Positions 44,369 through 56,242 of a DNA stretch of 64,000 nt are shown piece after piece. The DNA is from Triatoma infestans (taxonomy: Eukaryota; Arthropoda; Insecta; Hemiptera; Reduviidae). Positions within the stretch are counted from its first letter, which is position 1. Each line of letters starts with the position of its first letter. The position numbers were made by a program, and so were the translations under genes. The notes under the pieces were generated by a model. That model did not search any database, was not told the origin of the DNA, and was given only the letters and a program-made list of their open reading frames with translations. The stretch lies in assembly GCA_011037195.1 (NCBI GenBank), contig JAAEAF010000250.1, positions 232,584 through 296,583 on the forward strand, in the 5' to 3' direction.

Positions 44369-45342
44369 CTGGTGTGAAACACTCACACAACTTTCTCTTA
44401 CTCCAGTTTTCAAAATTATAATTGACAAATTTTATAGTTAATAGTGTACCAAATTTAATGAAATTCGTCGAAAACTGAAAAAAAAATCTGTTCAGTAAAA
44501 GTGCACTCACTGAACTTTTGGCCATTTATTTATTTTTTAATTAATTTTGTTTGGATGATAGAATTGTATAATCAAACTATGATAGCCCTACCTACCATAA
44601 AAGTGCCCTTAAATGAATTTTCCCAGAGAAATGTTTCAAATAAATGTTGTAGATCTTTGTATGTGTAGTTTAGTGTATGTGTATAGGAAGTTTCAAGAAA
44701 ATTGTCGGAGCCATTTTTTAAGAAAATCGCGAAAAAGTGAAAACAATAAAAAATCATTCTATCAAAGTGGTAATGTAAATGCACTTCCGGTTATCCGATT
44801 TTTTTCAAACTCGGCATTTCAATTACATATTCAATTCTAATTAACATTATTTAGATGATAGAATTGTTTAATAAACTGAAATAACACTTTACAGGAAATC
44901 GTAACCCCACCGCTACCCCATAACTGTCCTTAAATGAATTTTCCCAGAGAAATATTTCAAATAAAAATTGTAGGCTCTTTGTATGTGTAGTTCAAAATAA
45001 AAAGTTTTAAGAAGAAATTCGTTGCATCCATTTTTGAGAAAAACGAAAAAAAAGTAAAAAAAAAAAAAACTAGTAAAGTGGTACTTCCGGTTGAGGAATT
45101 TTGACAGATAACGTACTGTCAGATTCCATGGTGATACCTAAACGGAATATCAAGTTTCAACTTTCTACAGTTTTTCGTTTTTGAGCTATGCTGTTCAAAT
45201 ACATACACACACAAACAGACCATTTGCTAAAAACCACTTTTTTGAACTCAAGGGACCTCAAAACGGATATTTCCGGTGAAAACTCGTTATCATAAATTTG
45301 ACACGAATACAATATTTCCTCTTACTAGGAGTAAGAGAAAGT
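44369..45342 (-). mobile_element. HINE-like element, complete
   Basis: It runs from TCTGGTGTGAAACACTCACA to TAGGAGTAAGAGAAAGT, 974 bp, with two units. The microsatellite is short (ACATACACACACAAACAG). It is flanked by A-runs on both sides, consistent with insertion between T residues on the element strand. Confidence 0.8.
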
Positions 45343-45370
45343 AAAAAAAAAAAAAAAAATTAAGTTGGAC

Positions 45371-45436
45371 GGAATTTATCAATTATAATTCACTAATCTG
45401 TAGTAAGAGAAAGCTGTATGAGTGTTTCATAATAGA
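45371..45436 (+). repeat. HINE-like 3' end fragment
   Basis: ATCAATTATAATTCACTAAT, then GTAAGAGAAAGCTGTATGAG, then TGTTTCATAATAGATTTT is a plus-strand 3' terminus without its body. Confidence 0.65.
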
Positions 45437-45807
45437 TTTTTTTATTTATTTTTTTTATTTTTTTTTTACCCAACTTAGAAAAAAAGAAAAGAAAATGCGC
45501 ATTATCCACTTGATAATGGATAGTGAACAGTGATAAAAGTTCTATATCTCATTGTGTAACTCAATTTTTTGAAACGCTGCCACGATCGTAATACTTCCTC
45601 TTTTACGACTAATAATATGAAAAAGTAAAAAATTATTTTCAATTTTTATTCCTGCTAAGGAATAAATATTGTGTGAAATTTATTGAAAATTGGTTTTTCA
45701 CCAGAAATTAATATTTTTTAGGTTTTTTTTCCAGTAACAAAAAGGAAATGTTTTTCAGCCAAAATGTGAGTACGAATAATATGTCTCAAAAATAAAAATA
45801 AAAAAAA

Positions 45808-46622
45808 TTTGGTGTGAAACACTCACACAACTTTCTCTTACTCCAGTTTTCAAAATTATAATTGACAAATTTTATAGTTTGTGTACCAAATTTAAAGAAA
45901 TTCGTTGGAGTTCGTCGAAAACCGGAAAAAAATGTTCAGCAATAGAGAGCACTTCCGGTTTACTAATTTTCTTGAAACATGGAATTTTAGCCGTCTACTT
46001 ATTTGTAATTTATTTTGTTTGAATGAAGAATTGTATAATCAACTATGCTAGCACTTTAGACATAAACATAACCTCACCCCTCCCCCAAAAGTGCCCTTAA
46101 ATGAATTTTTCCCAGAGAAATGTTTTAAACAAAAGTTGTAGATCTTTGTATATATAGTTGAATTAAAAAAAAAATACATTTCAAGAAAAACACACTTCCG
46201 GTCATCCGGATTTTTTTCTAAACTCGGAATTTCAAGATCACATTTAATTGTAATTAATATAATATTTAGATGACAGAATTTATATAATAAACTGAAATAG
46301 CACTTTAGTGGAAAACCTAACCCCCACCCTTTTTCACCAAAAGTGCTTTTAAATGAATTTTTTTCGGAGAAATGTTTTGAATAAAATTTGTAGCTCTTTG
46401 TATGTGTAGTTGATATAGGAAGTTTAAAGAAAATCGACGGAGTCATTTTTTGAGAAAATTGCAAAAAAGTAAAAAAAAAAAAAACAAAAAAAAACTGGAA
46501 AAGTGGTACTTCCGGTTGAGGAATTTTGACAGATAACTGTACTGTCAGATCCCATGGTGTTACCTAAACGGAATATCAAGTTTCAACTTTCTACAGTTTT
46601 TCATTTTTGAGCTATGCTGTTC

Positions 46623-46662
<40 letters not shown>

Positions 46663-46793
46663 TTAGACCATTTGCTAAAAACCCCTTTTTTTTGGAGTCA
46701 AGGGACCTCAAAACGGATATTTCCGGTGAAAACTGGATATCGAAAATTTGACACGATTACAATACTTCCTCTTACTAGGGAGTGAGAGAAAGT
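45808..46793 (-). mobile_element. HINE-like element, complete
   Basis: It runs from TTTGGTGTGAAACACTCACA to GGGAGTGAGAGAAAGT, 986 bp. It has an (AC)n microsatellite at 46,636-46,663, and part of the first unit near 46,160 is deleted. Confidence 0.8.
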
Positions 46794-46799
46794 AAAATT

Positions 46800-47115
46800 G
46801 CAGAAAGTTTAAAGTTGGTAATCGATTTAGGTACACTATTGGATCCGGATATGGAAGTTACGGACAAAATCTATCAAGCGGGTGTGTGTATGCAGCTATA
46901 CTAAAATGGTTATTTCACTTTTTTAACAATTTTTTTTAAAAAAATGGCTCAAACAATTTTCATTTTAACTTTGTATACTATCTAAATATATATTACTTTC
47001 TAGTATTCGAAAAATTTTCCCGCTAAAACTGATTTGGAAGGAGGTTAGTGAGGGGAATAGTAGCGTTAAAAGCTTTTATCTAAAGTAAAATTCGGTACAA
47101 TTTATGTTGCTAGAA
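46800..47115 (+). repeat. Diverged HINE-like fragment
   Basis: GGTAATCGATTTAGGTACAC, ATCTATCAAGCGG and AAAATGGCTCAAACAATTTT follow the family order on the plus strand with strong divergence. Confidence 0.45.
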
Positions 47116-47137
47116 GTAAGAGAAAGTAAAAAGGGAG

Positions 47138-47745
47138 GCGAGCTTCGTTCCACCGCGTCCTACAGTAAGAGGTCTATTGTGGATCCCCTGTGGTTATAGT
47201 ATATCCTTCAGCTTTGCCCTTTTGATCAAGCCTAGCAAAGCTGAAAGTGGCTCAATCATGAAGTACATACTTCGGGATTGCTTGTCCCCAGTTGAAGAAA
47301 CTTTGTCCTCATCAAACCGACACACTTACAAAGGATGTGTACCGGGGTTTCTTTCTCGGCCTTGCAGAATCGGCAGAGCGCTTTATCTGCAAGTCGTGGT
47401 TAGTGCATGTGCCTATTCAGCCTACAATACTCCGTTAATAGAGACCCACTATTAACCTTTATAATCCCTTCGGCCTTGGTTCAGTAGATCCTTGGTGAAT
47501 TTAGGCAAATGTCTCTTCGATAAAGAACTTAGCGTGGCTCCGTCCTAGTGTTCATCCAACACTATTGCAGACGCTATTCTTCTATACAACCTTTGATAGA
47601 AGTTTGAATCAGGCCTGGGCAACCCGCAATAGGGTTCGGGACCTATGGAGTTTGCCCACGTTGCCCAGAAACCCCGCATTTGCCGAGATCACCCAGGCTT
47701 TGTGTCAGGTTATTCCGAACACCCACCTCGGTTAGGGCAGTTATT
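47138..47745 (-). pseudogene. I-like LINE, second copy of the 30,115 family
   Basis: Along its length it matches the LINE at 30,115-30,720 (GTGGATCCCCTG, CCTTCAGCTTTG, CTAGCAAAGCTGAAA, GGATGTGTACCGGGGTTTC, TATTCCGAACACCCAC). The (TAATC)n tail and target duplications were not found. The RNase H catalytic region lies beyond the 5' truncation at about 47,742. The frame is broken in several places. Confidence 0.75.
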
Positions 47746-47874
47746 ATATACTCGTACATATAATAGAAATACATTGTCCCGAATGTGGTAGTTTAATGGA
47801 AAATTTGAGTTGATAAAATCCAAAAAATAAATTTTTGGAACAAAAATGAAGATAAAAGTAATTAAGTTAATATT

Positions 47875-48206
47875 TATGTAGATAATTATTATGCAAAATT
47901 TAAAGAAAATCATTGAAGATATTTTTAAGATAATTGCGAATAATTAAAGAAAAAAAAGAAATCATTATTAAAGAAAGTACTTCCGGTTAGTAGATTTTAT
48001 TAGAAATCTTTGTATTAAAAACGCCTATGATACTTAAACGAATATAAAATTAGTGCTCCGTGCGATTTTTCTATTTCTCAGATATTTTGTTCATACACTG
48101 AGAAACCATTCGGTAAATACATTTTTTTCGTAACCAATAAAAACTCAATTACTAAAATTGTTCCACTACGATCGCAATGTTTTCTCTTACAGCAATAAGA
48201 GTAAGT
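47875..48206 (-). repeat. Diverged HINE-like relic
   Basis: AATTTAAAGAAAATCATTGA, then AAGTACTTCCGGTTAGTAG, then TGTTTTCTCTTACAGCAATA follow the family on the minus strand. The 3' terminus is missing. Confidence 0.5.
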
Positions 48207-48519
48207 AATATATATATTTTTTTTTTTAAACTCACTATTAGTAGTATTATTAAGACATTAATAAACTGCCGTAGCCAGTACGTTTAACCATTATCTTAAT
48301 AGAATTGATCTTTAATTGATAAATAAATAATCTTAGATTTTATTTTTCTTTATTACTGAATCTAGGTTGCCGCCAATCGATATATCCTGGGAATCAGATT
48401 TTCTGTGTTAACAAAATTCAGCTCGAGATTTTTAAATATAATTGATGTCAAAATAGTCACCAGAATTCTCTTAAGCAATTTTTGACTTTTATTTTGAAGT
48501 TTAAGGAGCGTCAGTCAAC

Positions 48520-49115
48520 AACTAGGTGCTGCACCTTTCTCGCAACTTTTTCATACTGCAGTTTACCAAATTATAATTGACAAATTTTATAATTTGGTAT
48601 ATCAAATTTAATGAAATTCGTCGGGTTTTTTTTTATGGAGAAAATTACAAAAATGGAAAAAAAAAACTGTTCGGTAAAAATGCACTTCCGGTTTACTAAT
48701 TTTCTTGAAACTCGGGAATTTTGGCAATCTATTTATTTCTAATTAATTTTGTTTGTATGATAGAATTGTATAATCAACTATGATAGCTTTTTAAAGAAAA
48801 ACATAACTCTACCTCTTCAAAAATCCCCTTAAATAACTTTACCCGGAGTAATGTTACAAATAAAAGTTATAGTTCTTTATATGTTTAGTTCACACATTTA
48901 GTTTAAAGTAAATCGTTGCAGCCATTTTTAGAGAAAATAACAGAAAACTGAAAAGTACTCGTAGTTTTCATTAAAAACGTACTTCAAGTCATCCGATATT
49001 CTTCAAACTTGGAATTTCAACAACATATTTAAATCTAATTAATATTATGGAGGTGATAAGATTGGGTAATAAATTGAAATAGCAGCTTATAAAAAAATCT
49101 AACCCTATCTCTTTG
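48520..49115 (-). repeat. HINE-like element, both ends damaged
   Basis: The left end is a degenerate 3' terminus (GCAACTTTTTCATACTGCAG). The body follows the consensus to the second unit (GCAGCTTATAAAAAAATCTA), after which a GT microsatellite and a new plus-strand copy begin. Confidence 0.65.
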
Positions 49116-49123
49116 TGTTTGTG

Positions 49124-49160
<37 letters not shown>

Positions 49161-49185
49161 TTTTGTTTGTGTGCTTGTTGATATT

Positions 49186-49311
49186 ACTTTCTCATACTCC
49201 TAGTAAGAGGAAGTATTGTAATCGTGTCAAATTTTCCATATCGGGTTTTCACCGGAAATATCCGTTTTGAGGTCCCCTGAGTCCAAAAAAGTGTTTTTTT
49301 AGCAAATGGTC

Positions 49312-49348
<37 letters not shown>

Positions 49349-50197
49349 TATGTGTATGTGAACAGCATAGCTCAAAAACGAAAAACCGTAGAAAGTTGAA
49401 ACTTGATATTCCGTTTAGTATCACCATGGGATCTGACAGTACGTTATCTGTCAAAATTCCTCAACCGGAAGTACCACTTTACTAGTTGTATTTTTTACTT
49501 TTTTGCGATTTTCTCAAAAATGGCTCCGACGATTTTCTTTAAACTTAAACATCAACCACACATACAAAGAGCTACAACTTTTATTGAAACGTTTCTCCGG
49601 GAAAATGCATTGAAGGGCACTTTTGGGGAGGGGTGGGGTTAGGTTTTTTTCCTCTAAAGTGCTATTTCAGTTTATTGCACAATTCGGTCATTTAAATAAT
49701 GTTAATTAGAGTTAAATATGTTGTTGAAATTCCGAGTTTGAGGAAAATCGGATAACCGGAAGTGCTTTTGTTTTAACACTTTACTAAATGATTTTTTCAC
49801 TTTTTCGCGATTTTCTCTAAAATGGCGGCGACTATTTTCTTGAAACTTCACATATAAACTAAACATTCAAAGAGCTACAACTTTTATATAAAACATTTCT
49901 CTGGGAAAATTCATTTAAGGGCACTTTTAGGAGAGGGGGTAGGGTTACAGCTTCCTCTAAAGTGGCATCATACTTGATTATCCAACTCTATCATACAAAT
50001 GAAATTAATTAGAAATAAATAGATGGCCAAAATTCCGAGTTTGAAGGAAATCAGTAAACCAGAAGTACGCTTTTACTGTATAGTTTCTTTCAGTTTTCGA
50101 CAAATTTCATTAAATTTGGTGCACAAACTATAACCTTTGTCAATTATAATTTTGAGAACTGGAGTAAGAGAAAGTTGTGTGAGTATTTCACACCAGA
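49186..50197 (+). mobile_element. HINE-like element, complete
   Basis: It begins ACTTTCTCATACTCCTAGTA and ends GTGAGTATTTCACACCAGA before a T-run, 1,012 bp. It has a long GT/ATGT microsatellite (49,312-49,352), two units and a well-kept inner 3' repeat (GGAGTAAGAGAAAGT). Confidence 0.8.
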
Positions 50198-50807
50198 TTT
50201 TTTTTATATGGTTACAAGAATATAACCATATGTATATAGTATTTAATTATTGCCATTTTAGGTATGTATTTATTAGGTTGCAAGTATTTATTAGCGTGAA
50301 TGGATTAGTATATAGTTGAGTCCTAATTTTAAAGCATGAATGAACTGTGCGAATAAGTGTGGGGGGGGGGGACCAATACCGGCCAGGGGTGGCAACTTTT
50401 GGTCGTGTAGGAGGAAGTCTTCCTGCACTGTTTTTAACATTGGGAGCCACTATCTTTTGGGGGGATGGGTCTGAGCCGGGATTGGCTACTCCGGCAGCCA
50501 GATGAATGTGAGTTTGAATGAATGTAAATAGTGTAAATATTTTTTAATTTAAGTTTAAGGATAGGGGTGCGAGTACTGCACCCCATATTTCAGCGGAATA
50601 TGTAGCGTTTAATTTGTAGGTTTTATTTGTACGAGTGAATTTTTCGAATGAATGTATTTATTTAAACGAATGTTTTATTGAATGAATGTAATTATTGCAG
50701 ATATAAGTACGCTGCAGCGGGATTTAGCGCCAGCACGAATGATGGATATCGTGAAGGTGTGTTTCCAGATATTATACCACATGGCTGATGGCGAAAGCTA
50801 ATGTAAA
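50198..50807. other. Unassigned patch with GAATGAATGT motifs
   Basis: A G-run at 50,361-50,372, a higher-G+C stretch (GGGATGGGTCTGAGCCGGGA) and several GAATGAATGT copies between 50,515 and 50,690 are visible. It could be the 5' region of a retroelement. No frame or terminal signal is supported. Confidence 0.35.
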
Positions 50808-50935
50808 AAAAAGCTACCTCTCCCATAAAAACCGCCTTAAATCAATTTTCTCGGAGAAATATTTTAAATAAAAGTTGTAGCTCTTTGTAGGTGTAGTTGA
50901 TATACCAAGTTTCAAGAACATCGACGGAAGTATGA
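50808..50935 (-). repeat. HINE-like fragment
   Basis: GCTACCTCTCCCATAAAAAC through AAGTTTCAAGAACATCGACG matches the middle of a unit on the minus strand. Confidence 0.6.
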
Positions 50936-51566
50936 ATTGGTTTATGGGTGATTTAGCTATACTTTTATTGTATACGTAGAATCTTTGGATATTTTGCCAA
51001 ATAGCACTTTTTGATGGAGCAAGAGTTTACCATCATTCATCCCATAACACCCTAAAAATTCATTTCCCCTACTTTACAATTTTACAAAAATTAAAGAATA
51101 ATAAAGAAACAGATGCTTTATTAGAAAAGAATGAAAAAATTGTCGATAACTAATATATTGATTGGCGAAACTTTGGTGGTAATATTAAAAATTTTTTTTA
51201 TCCTTTATAAGAAACAAAAAAAAAAAAATTAATATCAACAAAAAAAGAAGTCGGTCTATGCATTTTTAGGTTAAATATTGAGGTTAATTAGATTAGTCGT
51301 TGATACTGGTATGGCATCTCCATTATTGTGTGTAAAAATGTTTTTAATTTGTTCACATGACAAAAACTTATTTATTGAAGTTATAATTGGCAACTTCTTC
51401 ATTGATTTTCTGTTTAATAAATTTGAACTTAATAGATCCATCGTTAATAAAAGTTCTAGTTGTAATAAATATAATCAATTGTACTGCTCAGAAGTTACCC
51501 AACCCTGACCATTTTCAATAATATATCGACCTCTGAATAAGATAAGTAAATTTGTCCCTGTCCCAA

Positions 51567-52035
51567 CTATTATTTATCCTTGGTGTTCCATGCTTTAATC
51601 GGCCATACTTCAGGAATGGATTCTCTTATTGGAGTGGATCTACAAAGCGGTATCTTATTATCTGAATCTTCATCAGTAAATCCTTCTTCAATTTGATCCT
51701 TTGGGATATTTTCAAGAAGAGATAGGTCATTGGCGCATCATTTATGTAAATCAAATCCACCTTGCGTCAAAAGATTTATTAGTTGAACTTGAAGTTCTCT
51801 TACTTTTTTTTACCGAGTCACCTCCAGTAAAGACATCATCTACATAGAAGTCCTCTTGCCACACTTCTGATCCCTCAGGAAATGTTTCCTTTTCTTCTTT
51901 TGCTTAATTACATTAGTGTCCTAATTGCCAAAAAATGGGGCTGAAGCGGTAAGTGAGTTTTTTAGCCGAAAAGTCATAATTGCTTCGTTTGGATCATTTC
52001 GCCACACAATTCCTTTGGAAATCCTGGTGACTCTC
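51567..52035 (-). pseudogene. BEL/Pao-like retrotransposon reverse-transcriptase relic
   Basis: The minus strand gives, in order and across frameshifts, ISKGIVWRNDPNEAIMTFRL, SLTASAPFFGN, WQEDFYVDDVFTGGDSVKK with the YVDD catalytic box, VRELQVQLINLLTQGGFDLH, a TGA in place of tryptophan, CANDLSLLENIPKDQIEE and IPEVWPIKAWNTKDK. This order (YVDD, then GGFxLxKWxxN) is typical of BEL/Pao elements. The frame has at least two shifts and two stops, and the protease, RNase H and integrase regions are absent. Confidence 0.8.
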
Positions 52036-52234
52036 ATTCAATTGTATTTTACGATACACAAAGCCCCAGATCTACAAACCTGCCCCAAATTTGGATGACT
52101 GGTTTACTATCATTTGAAAAATTCGAGTCCACTTCGAACTTAATCGTTGTATTGAAAGTAAAATTCATGTAAAGTAACTATTCTATAAAATCGCAATTTC
52201 TAATGTGTATTATGTAGGTAGGTGGTAAAACCAT

Positions 52235-52655
52235 GTATTACACTGAAGTGATACTTTAGAGGAAAGCACATACCGCTACTGTTCCCCCCCCCAAAGAAAA
52301 AGTATTCCTGGGAAAATGTTTCAAATAAAAGTGATAGATAGCGTACGAAGTTTAAAGGAAATCGTTGGAGCCGTTTTCGAGAAAATCACAGAAAACTAAG
52401 GAAACTATTTAGTACGTAAAATCGCATTTACGGTTGATGAATTTTGCCCGAAATCTTCATGTCTGGATGCGATAGTAGTGCTTAAATGGAATACCAAGTT
52501 TGAACTTTCTCCGACTTTTCGTTTTTAAGATATTATGTTAAAACACACACACACACATACATACCGACCATTCGCTGAAAACATTTTTTTCGTATTGAGA
52601 GGACCCCAATACATGTATATTCAGTGAATTTCAAAAATCTAACCATGATCTTTTA
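52235..52655 (-). repeat. HINE-like relic, old subfamily
   Basis: GATACTTTAGAGGAAAGCAC, AAATCGTTGGAGCCGTTTTC, ATCTTCATGTCTGGATGCGA and ATACATGTATATTCAG follow the old subfamily on the minus strand. The right end is cut by the solo LTR at 52,656. Confidence 0.65.
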
Positions 52656-53043
52656 TTTAATGGGAATCCGAATCATTAAAGATTCCCTAGGATTCGAAGA
52701 GCGAAGAAGCAAACATTTAATGAATCAAAAGTCAGTTACTTCCCACCTAGGCCAGACTGGGAAGGGAGAGTTTGATTCATATAAATAGAGCGACAGCAGA
52801 GCAGTTCAGGATAATTTACGACAGTCTCACAAACAGTATATTCAGTCAGCAACCCTATCTACTATCTTCTTATTACTCAGCCAGTCTGTCTCTTTATATT
52901 TCTCTCGCTACCTAACTTGTAGTTCACTGTAAAGTTCTTGCAGTTTGTGTGTTCTATTCATTATACAGTGTTCAACATATCATCTAGTTTATTTCTCTAA
53001 AATCCATTCTCTCTAGTTCAATCTCCTTCTCACATTCATTATA
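52656..53043 (+). mobile_element. Solo LTR, family L2, plus orientation
   Basis: It starts TTTAATGGGAATCCGAATCA and ends CTTCTCACATTCATTATA, with TTTA on both sides (52,652-52,655 and 53,044-53,047). A TATA box, ATAAATAGAGCGAC, lies at 52,781. It is the inverse of the LTR at 55,882 and related to those at 56,243, 57,920, 59,572 and 60,921. Confidence 0.7.
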
Positions 53044-53185
53044 TTTAAGTAAAAATTTATATAGGATTACATAAAAAATCTTTATTCATTCAAAATAAAT
53101 GAACGTAATTTTGGAACATTAATTATAAATCAAGCCAAATCTTTTTTACTTGTTTGTATTAGGTCACAATACTTAATTAGGCCAG

Positions 53186-53958
53186 TGTAATGTGATAACA
53201 AGAAGGAGTGATAACAGAAATATATAATTTTTAATTATATAAATTATAACTAGTGGTGCCAGCCAGACGCTATTATTCAATACAATAGCTGCGGTCAGTG
53301 CACGGTCAAAGGGACTGCCCGCCAAAGACACACCGCTTTCACAAGGGTCAACAAGTCACTCAAAAGGCCGACCACCTGGCTACAGTCCTTTGATAACTAC
53401 CATCACCAGTCGCCACACCTGTTCACCGACCTATTCAAGACCTAGGGTCAACACACGGCAATAAACAAACACTCAAGACCGACCATCTGGCTACAGTCCT
53501 TTGATAACCGCCAACACCTGTTCAAGACCTAGGGTCAACACACGGCAAGAGATATTTGAGTTGACCCGTAATTACAAGACTTGTCAATGTGTGGTGATGG
53601 CAATATAAGGTCTCTCTCTACAGGAAGTGGGGAGGACTATTCTTCAGTATTTCATCAGTATTACATCAAGATTCTACCAGTGACATAATTCATACATCGG
53701 AGCGCGTCCCTATCTAAGTATTTAAACATATAGTATTTAACAATCATTATAGTTGATGCATTCTAGTTACAATTTAAATCATTCTAAATTAATTGTAGTT
53801 TATCTTTTCAAACGTTTAAATTATTGTTAAAATATAGATATATCTATTTTCGTAAATTCGTAATTCATATTCTGCATAACAACTCTCTAAAATCTCTAAC
53901 TAACTCCCAACTATTCATCTCATCACAACACCTCATTAAGACATCTGAACCCATTACA
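53186..53958 (+). mobile_element. LTR of a Gypsy-like element, family L3 (773 bp)
   Basis: The ends are TGTAATG and CATTACA, a perfect 7-bp inverted pair. A TATA-like GCAATATAAGG lies at about 53,600. The LTR has an internal direct repeat of about 113-119 bp: CTGGCTACAGTCCTTTGATA at 53,372 and 53,491, and AAGACCTAGGGTCAACACAC twice. It is followed at once by a primer-binding site, so it is a 5' LTR and not a solo LTR. A matching 3' LTR is not in the window. Confidence 0.8.
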
Positions 53959-53984
53959 ACTGGTGGCAGCGGTGGGATCAGAAC
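53959..53984 (+). promoter_or_regulatory. Retrotransposon primer-binding site
   Basis: TGGTGGCAGCGGTGGGATC directly follows the LTR end after two bases (AC). This wording is common in insect Gypsy-type elements. The primer tRNA was not identified from sequence alone. Confidence 0.7.
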
Positions 53985-54261
53985 ATCCAATATCTGAACC
54001 CCTTACACAAGGATTGTGAGGGTTACATTTACAGAGAGATATTGCAATCTGAATCGGGTACAATTAGTACATAAAACAAAATATGTTACAAATCTTCTTT
54101 AACATTCCAAACTGCAAATTATACAAAAACTTTGTACATCAATCATATTGCATTGAATGTAAATTTAATATAATAATCATCAGATTTCTAAAGCGATAAT
54201 AAGCGGACATAATGGAACTGTAAATTAGAGTTTAAATAGTTTCTAATTTATTCGGGCCGTT
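53985..54261 (+). other. Remnant leader of the L3 element, no gag frame
   Basis: The 277 bp after the primer-binding site are AT-rich and hold no recognisable gag sequence before the LINE at 54,262. The retroelement is therefore cut short. Confidence 0.5.
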
Positions 54262-55025
54262 TATTATTATTATACCGGGCGTGGGACCTAAGTCTATATG
54301 GCTTTTATCCCCACCGTTGCCCCCCCCCCCCATCACCCCCTTAAATAATCTCCCCCGGTAGCTTACCGGTCAGTCTACAATATCACAAGATATCCTTTAA
54401 CTCCAACTCGCCCAGGCAATCCTGTGAATCCACGGTACCCTCCCAAATACGCGAAACCTAGTATCAGCGAAACGGGGATACTGACATAAATAGTGAACGC
54501 CGTTTCCCTGACTCCGTCGTCGCAATTCTGACAAACGGGACTAGACGTCCTCCCTATGGGACTGTGTCTAGTCACTACCCCCACCAAGGTCCTCAGGCCT
54601 GTCCTACTAAGGGACAGGAGGTACTCCGAAACTCCCTCCTTAATTCCTTTTATAAATCTTTTAGCTTGGAGGCACCCCTGCGTGTCCCCCCCAGAATTAC
54701 TCCAAGACTCTCGTCTCCCAAAGTCAAATCTATTTGTCGTGAAACCTCTTAGTGACGGCAAGGGCTGGTTCAGGACCAGAAAATGGTAATGATGATCTCT
54801 CCCTAGCCAACTGATCCGCCCTCTCATTGCACTCTATTCCCGCATGCCCTGGTATCCAATAGAGATGCATCTTACCCCTCCGAGCCAAAGCGTTAAGCCT
54901 TCTCCTACATTTTCCCACTAGTTTCGAGCTCCATCATAGCTTGCTCAAAGCCCTCAGTGCGGGCTGACTATCAGAGAAAATCCGCAGCTCTTTGATCTCT
55001 CCCTGCCACTCCCTCACAAGGCGGC
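54262..55025 (-). pseudogene. I-like LINE, RNase H domain and TAA tail
   Basis: The minus strand reads ELRIFSDSQPALRALSKL, then a TGA, then LYWIPGHAGIECNERADQLA, which gives the catalytic aspartates of RNase H (SDSQ, NERAD). After a frameshift near 54,745-54,790 it continues RGFTTNRFDFGRRESWSNS, then LSLSRTGLRTLVGVVT and a partial cysteine motif, SPVCQNC. The 3' end has a (TAA)n tail, seen as TTATTATTATTATAC at 54,262-54,276, as in I elements. The reverse-transcriptase core is absent. It differs from the 30,115 family. Confidence 0.8.
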
Positions 55026-55136
55026 CGTTAATATATAAATTTATAGCGAAAAAGAAATTTGAGCTAATTAAATTTTCTATATCTTTATTGTTTAAGTAAA
55101 TTTTGAATTTGTCTAGAATGATGGGTACTTGTTTTT

Positions 55137-55695
55137 AACTCCTAGTAAGAGGAAGTATTACAATCTTGTCAGATTTTCGAAATTGAGTTTCACAGGAAAT
55201 ACATGTTTTGGAATTGCCGTGTATACGAAATAAATGTTTGTAGCAAATGTTCTGTGTGTGCAACAGAATAACTTAAAAATGAAATGACACAGAAAGCTCA
55301 AACTTCGTATTCCGTTTATGCATTAGAAGTATTCCGCTTCTGACATGAAGTTTTCGGAAAAAATCTATCAACAGGAAGTGCGACTTTACTGAATAGCTTT
55401 TTTTTCTTCAGTTTTTCATGATTTTCTCGAAAACGGCTCCCATGATTCTCTTTAAACTTCTCTATACTATTTATTCACATATATGCCTATCACTTTTATT
55501 TGAACCATTTTCCTGGAAAAATTGATTTTTGGGAGGGGTTCTGGGGGGAGCAATAGCATTATTTTTTTCTCTAAAGTTGCACTTCAGCATAATATATGGT
55601 TCTATCACCTTCATAATAAATGTATATATTAGAAGCATTTCTAGGAATTCCAAATTTGAAGAAAATCAGTTAACTGGAAGTTGCTCTATTTTCTT
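55137..55695 (+). repeat. HINE-like element, old subfamily, 3' part missing
   Basis: It begins ACTCCTAGTAAGAGGAAGTA and contains one unit of the old type (CTGACATGAAGTTTTCGG, GAGGGGTTCTGGGGGGAGC). It ends near GTTAACTGGAAGTTGC without the 3' hairpin. Confidence 0.65.
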
Positions 55696-55881
55696 CCTTT
55701 AAACTTCAGATTTTCCTTTTATTTAAAATATTTTTTTTTCCAAAAATATTTGATTTTGAATAATTGTGCAGAATTTGTGGTATTAAATTTTAATAACAGT
55801 TTGGTTCAGTATTTTTGATATTATGGAGATCTACTGGGCCACAATATAATCACTTCTCTATTAGCCATGACTAGTAGGTAG

Positions 55882-56234
55882 TATAATGGATGTGAGAAGG
55901 TGAGAGACTTAGAGAGAATGGATTTTAGAGAAATAAACTAGATGATATGGTGAACACTGGTTTAATGAAAAGAACACACAAACTGCAAGGACTTTTACAG
56001 TTGAATAGAAGAAATAAAGAGACAGACTGGCTGAGTAATAAGAAGGTAGTAGTAGATAGATTGCTGACTGGATATACTATTGTAAAACGGTCATAAACTG
56101 TCCTAAACCTTTCAGCTGTCGCTCTATTTATGTGAATCGAACTCTCTCTCTCTTCCTAGTGGCGAATAACTAATGTCGTCTGCTTCTTCGCTTTTCGGAT
56201 CCTATGAATCTTTAATGATTCAGATCCCATTACA
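55882..56234 (-). mobile_element. Solo LTR, family L2
   Basis: On the minus strand it starts TGTAATGGGATCTGAATCAT and ends CACATCCATTATA. TAGGTA occurs on both sides (55,875-55,880 and 56,235-56,240), with one extra base on the left. It is the inverse of 52,656-53,043, with the same CTGCAAG, GAGACAGACTGGCTGAGTAA and AAAGATTCATAGGATCC blocks. Confidence 0.7.
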
Positions 56235-56242
56235 TAGGTACT

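Noticed and set aside
49403..49642. A recurrent peptide (with STTHTKSY- and KIHLRAL-like blocks) encoded in many HINE-like copies
   Set aside because: It is a by-product of the conserved non-coding unit. The frame shifts between copies because of variable T-runs, start codons are not shared, and no copy has a longer continuous protein.
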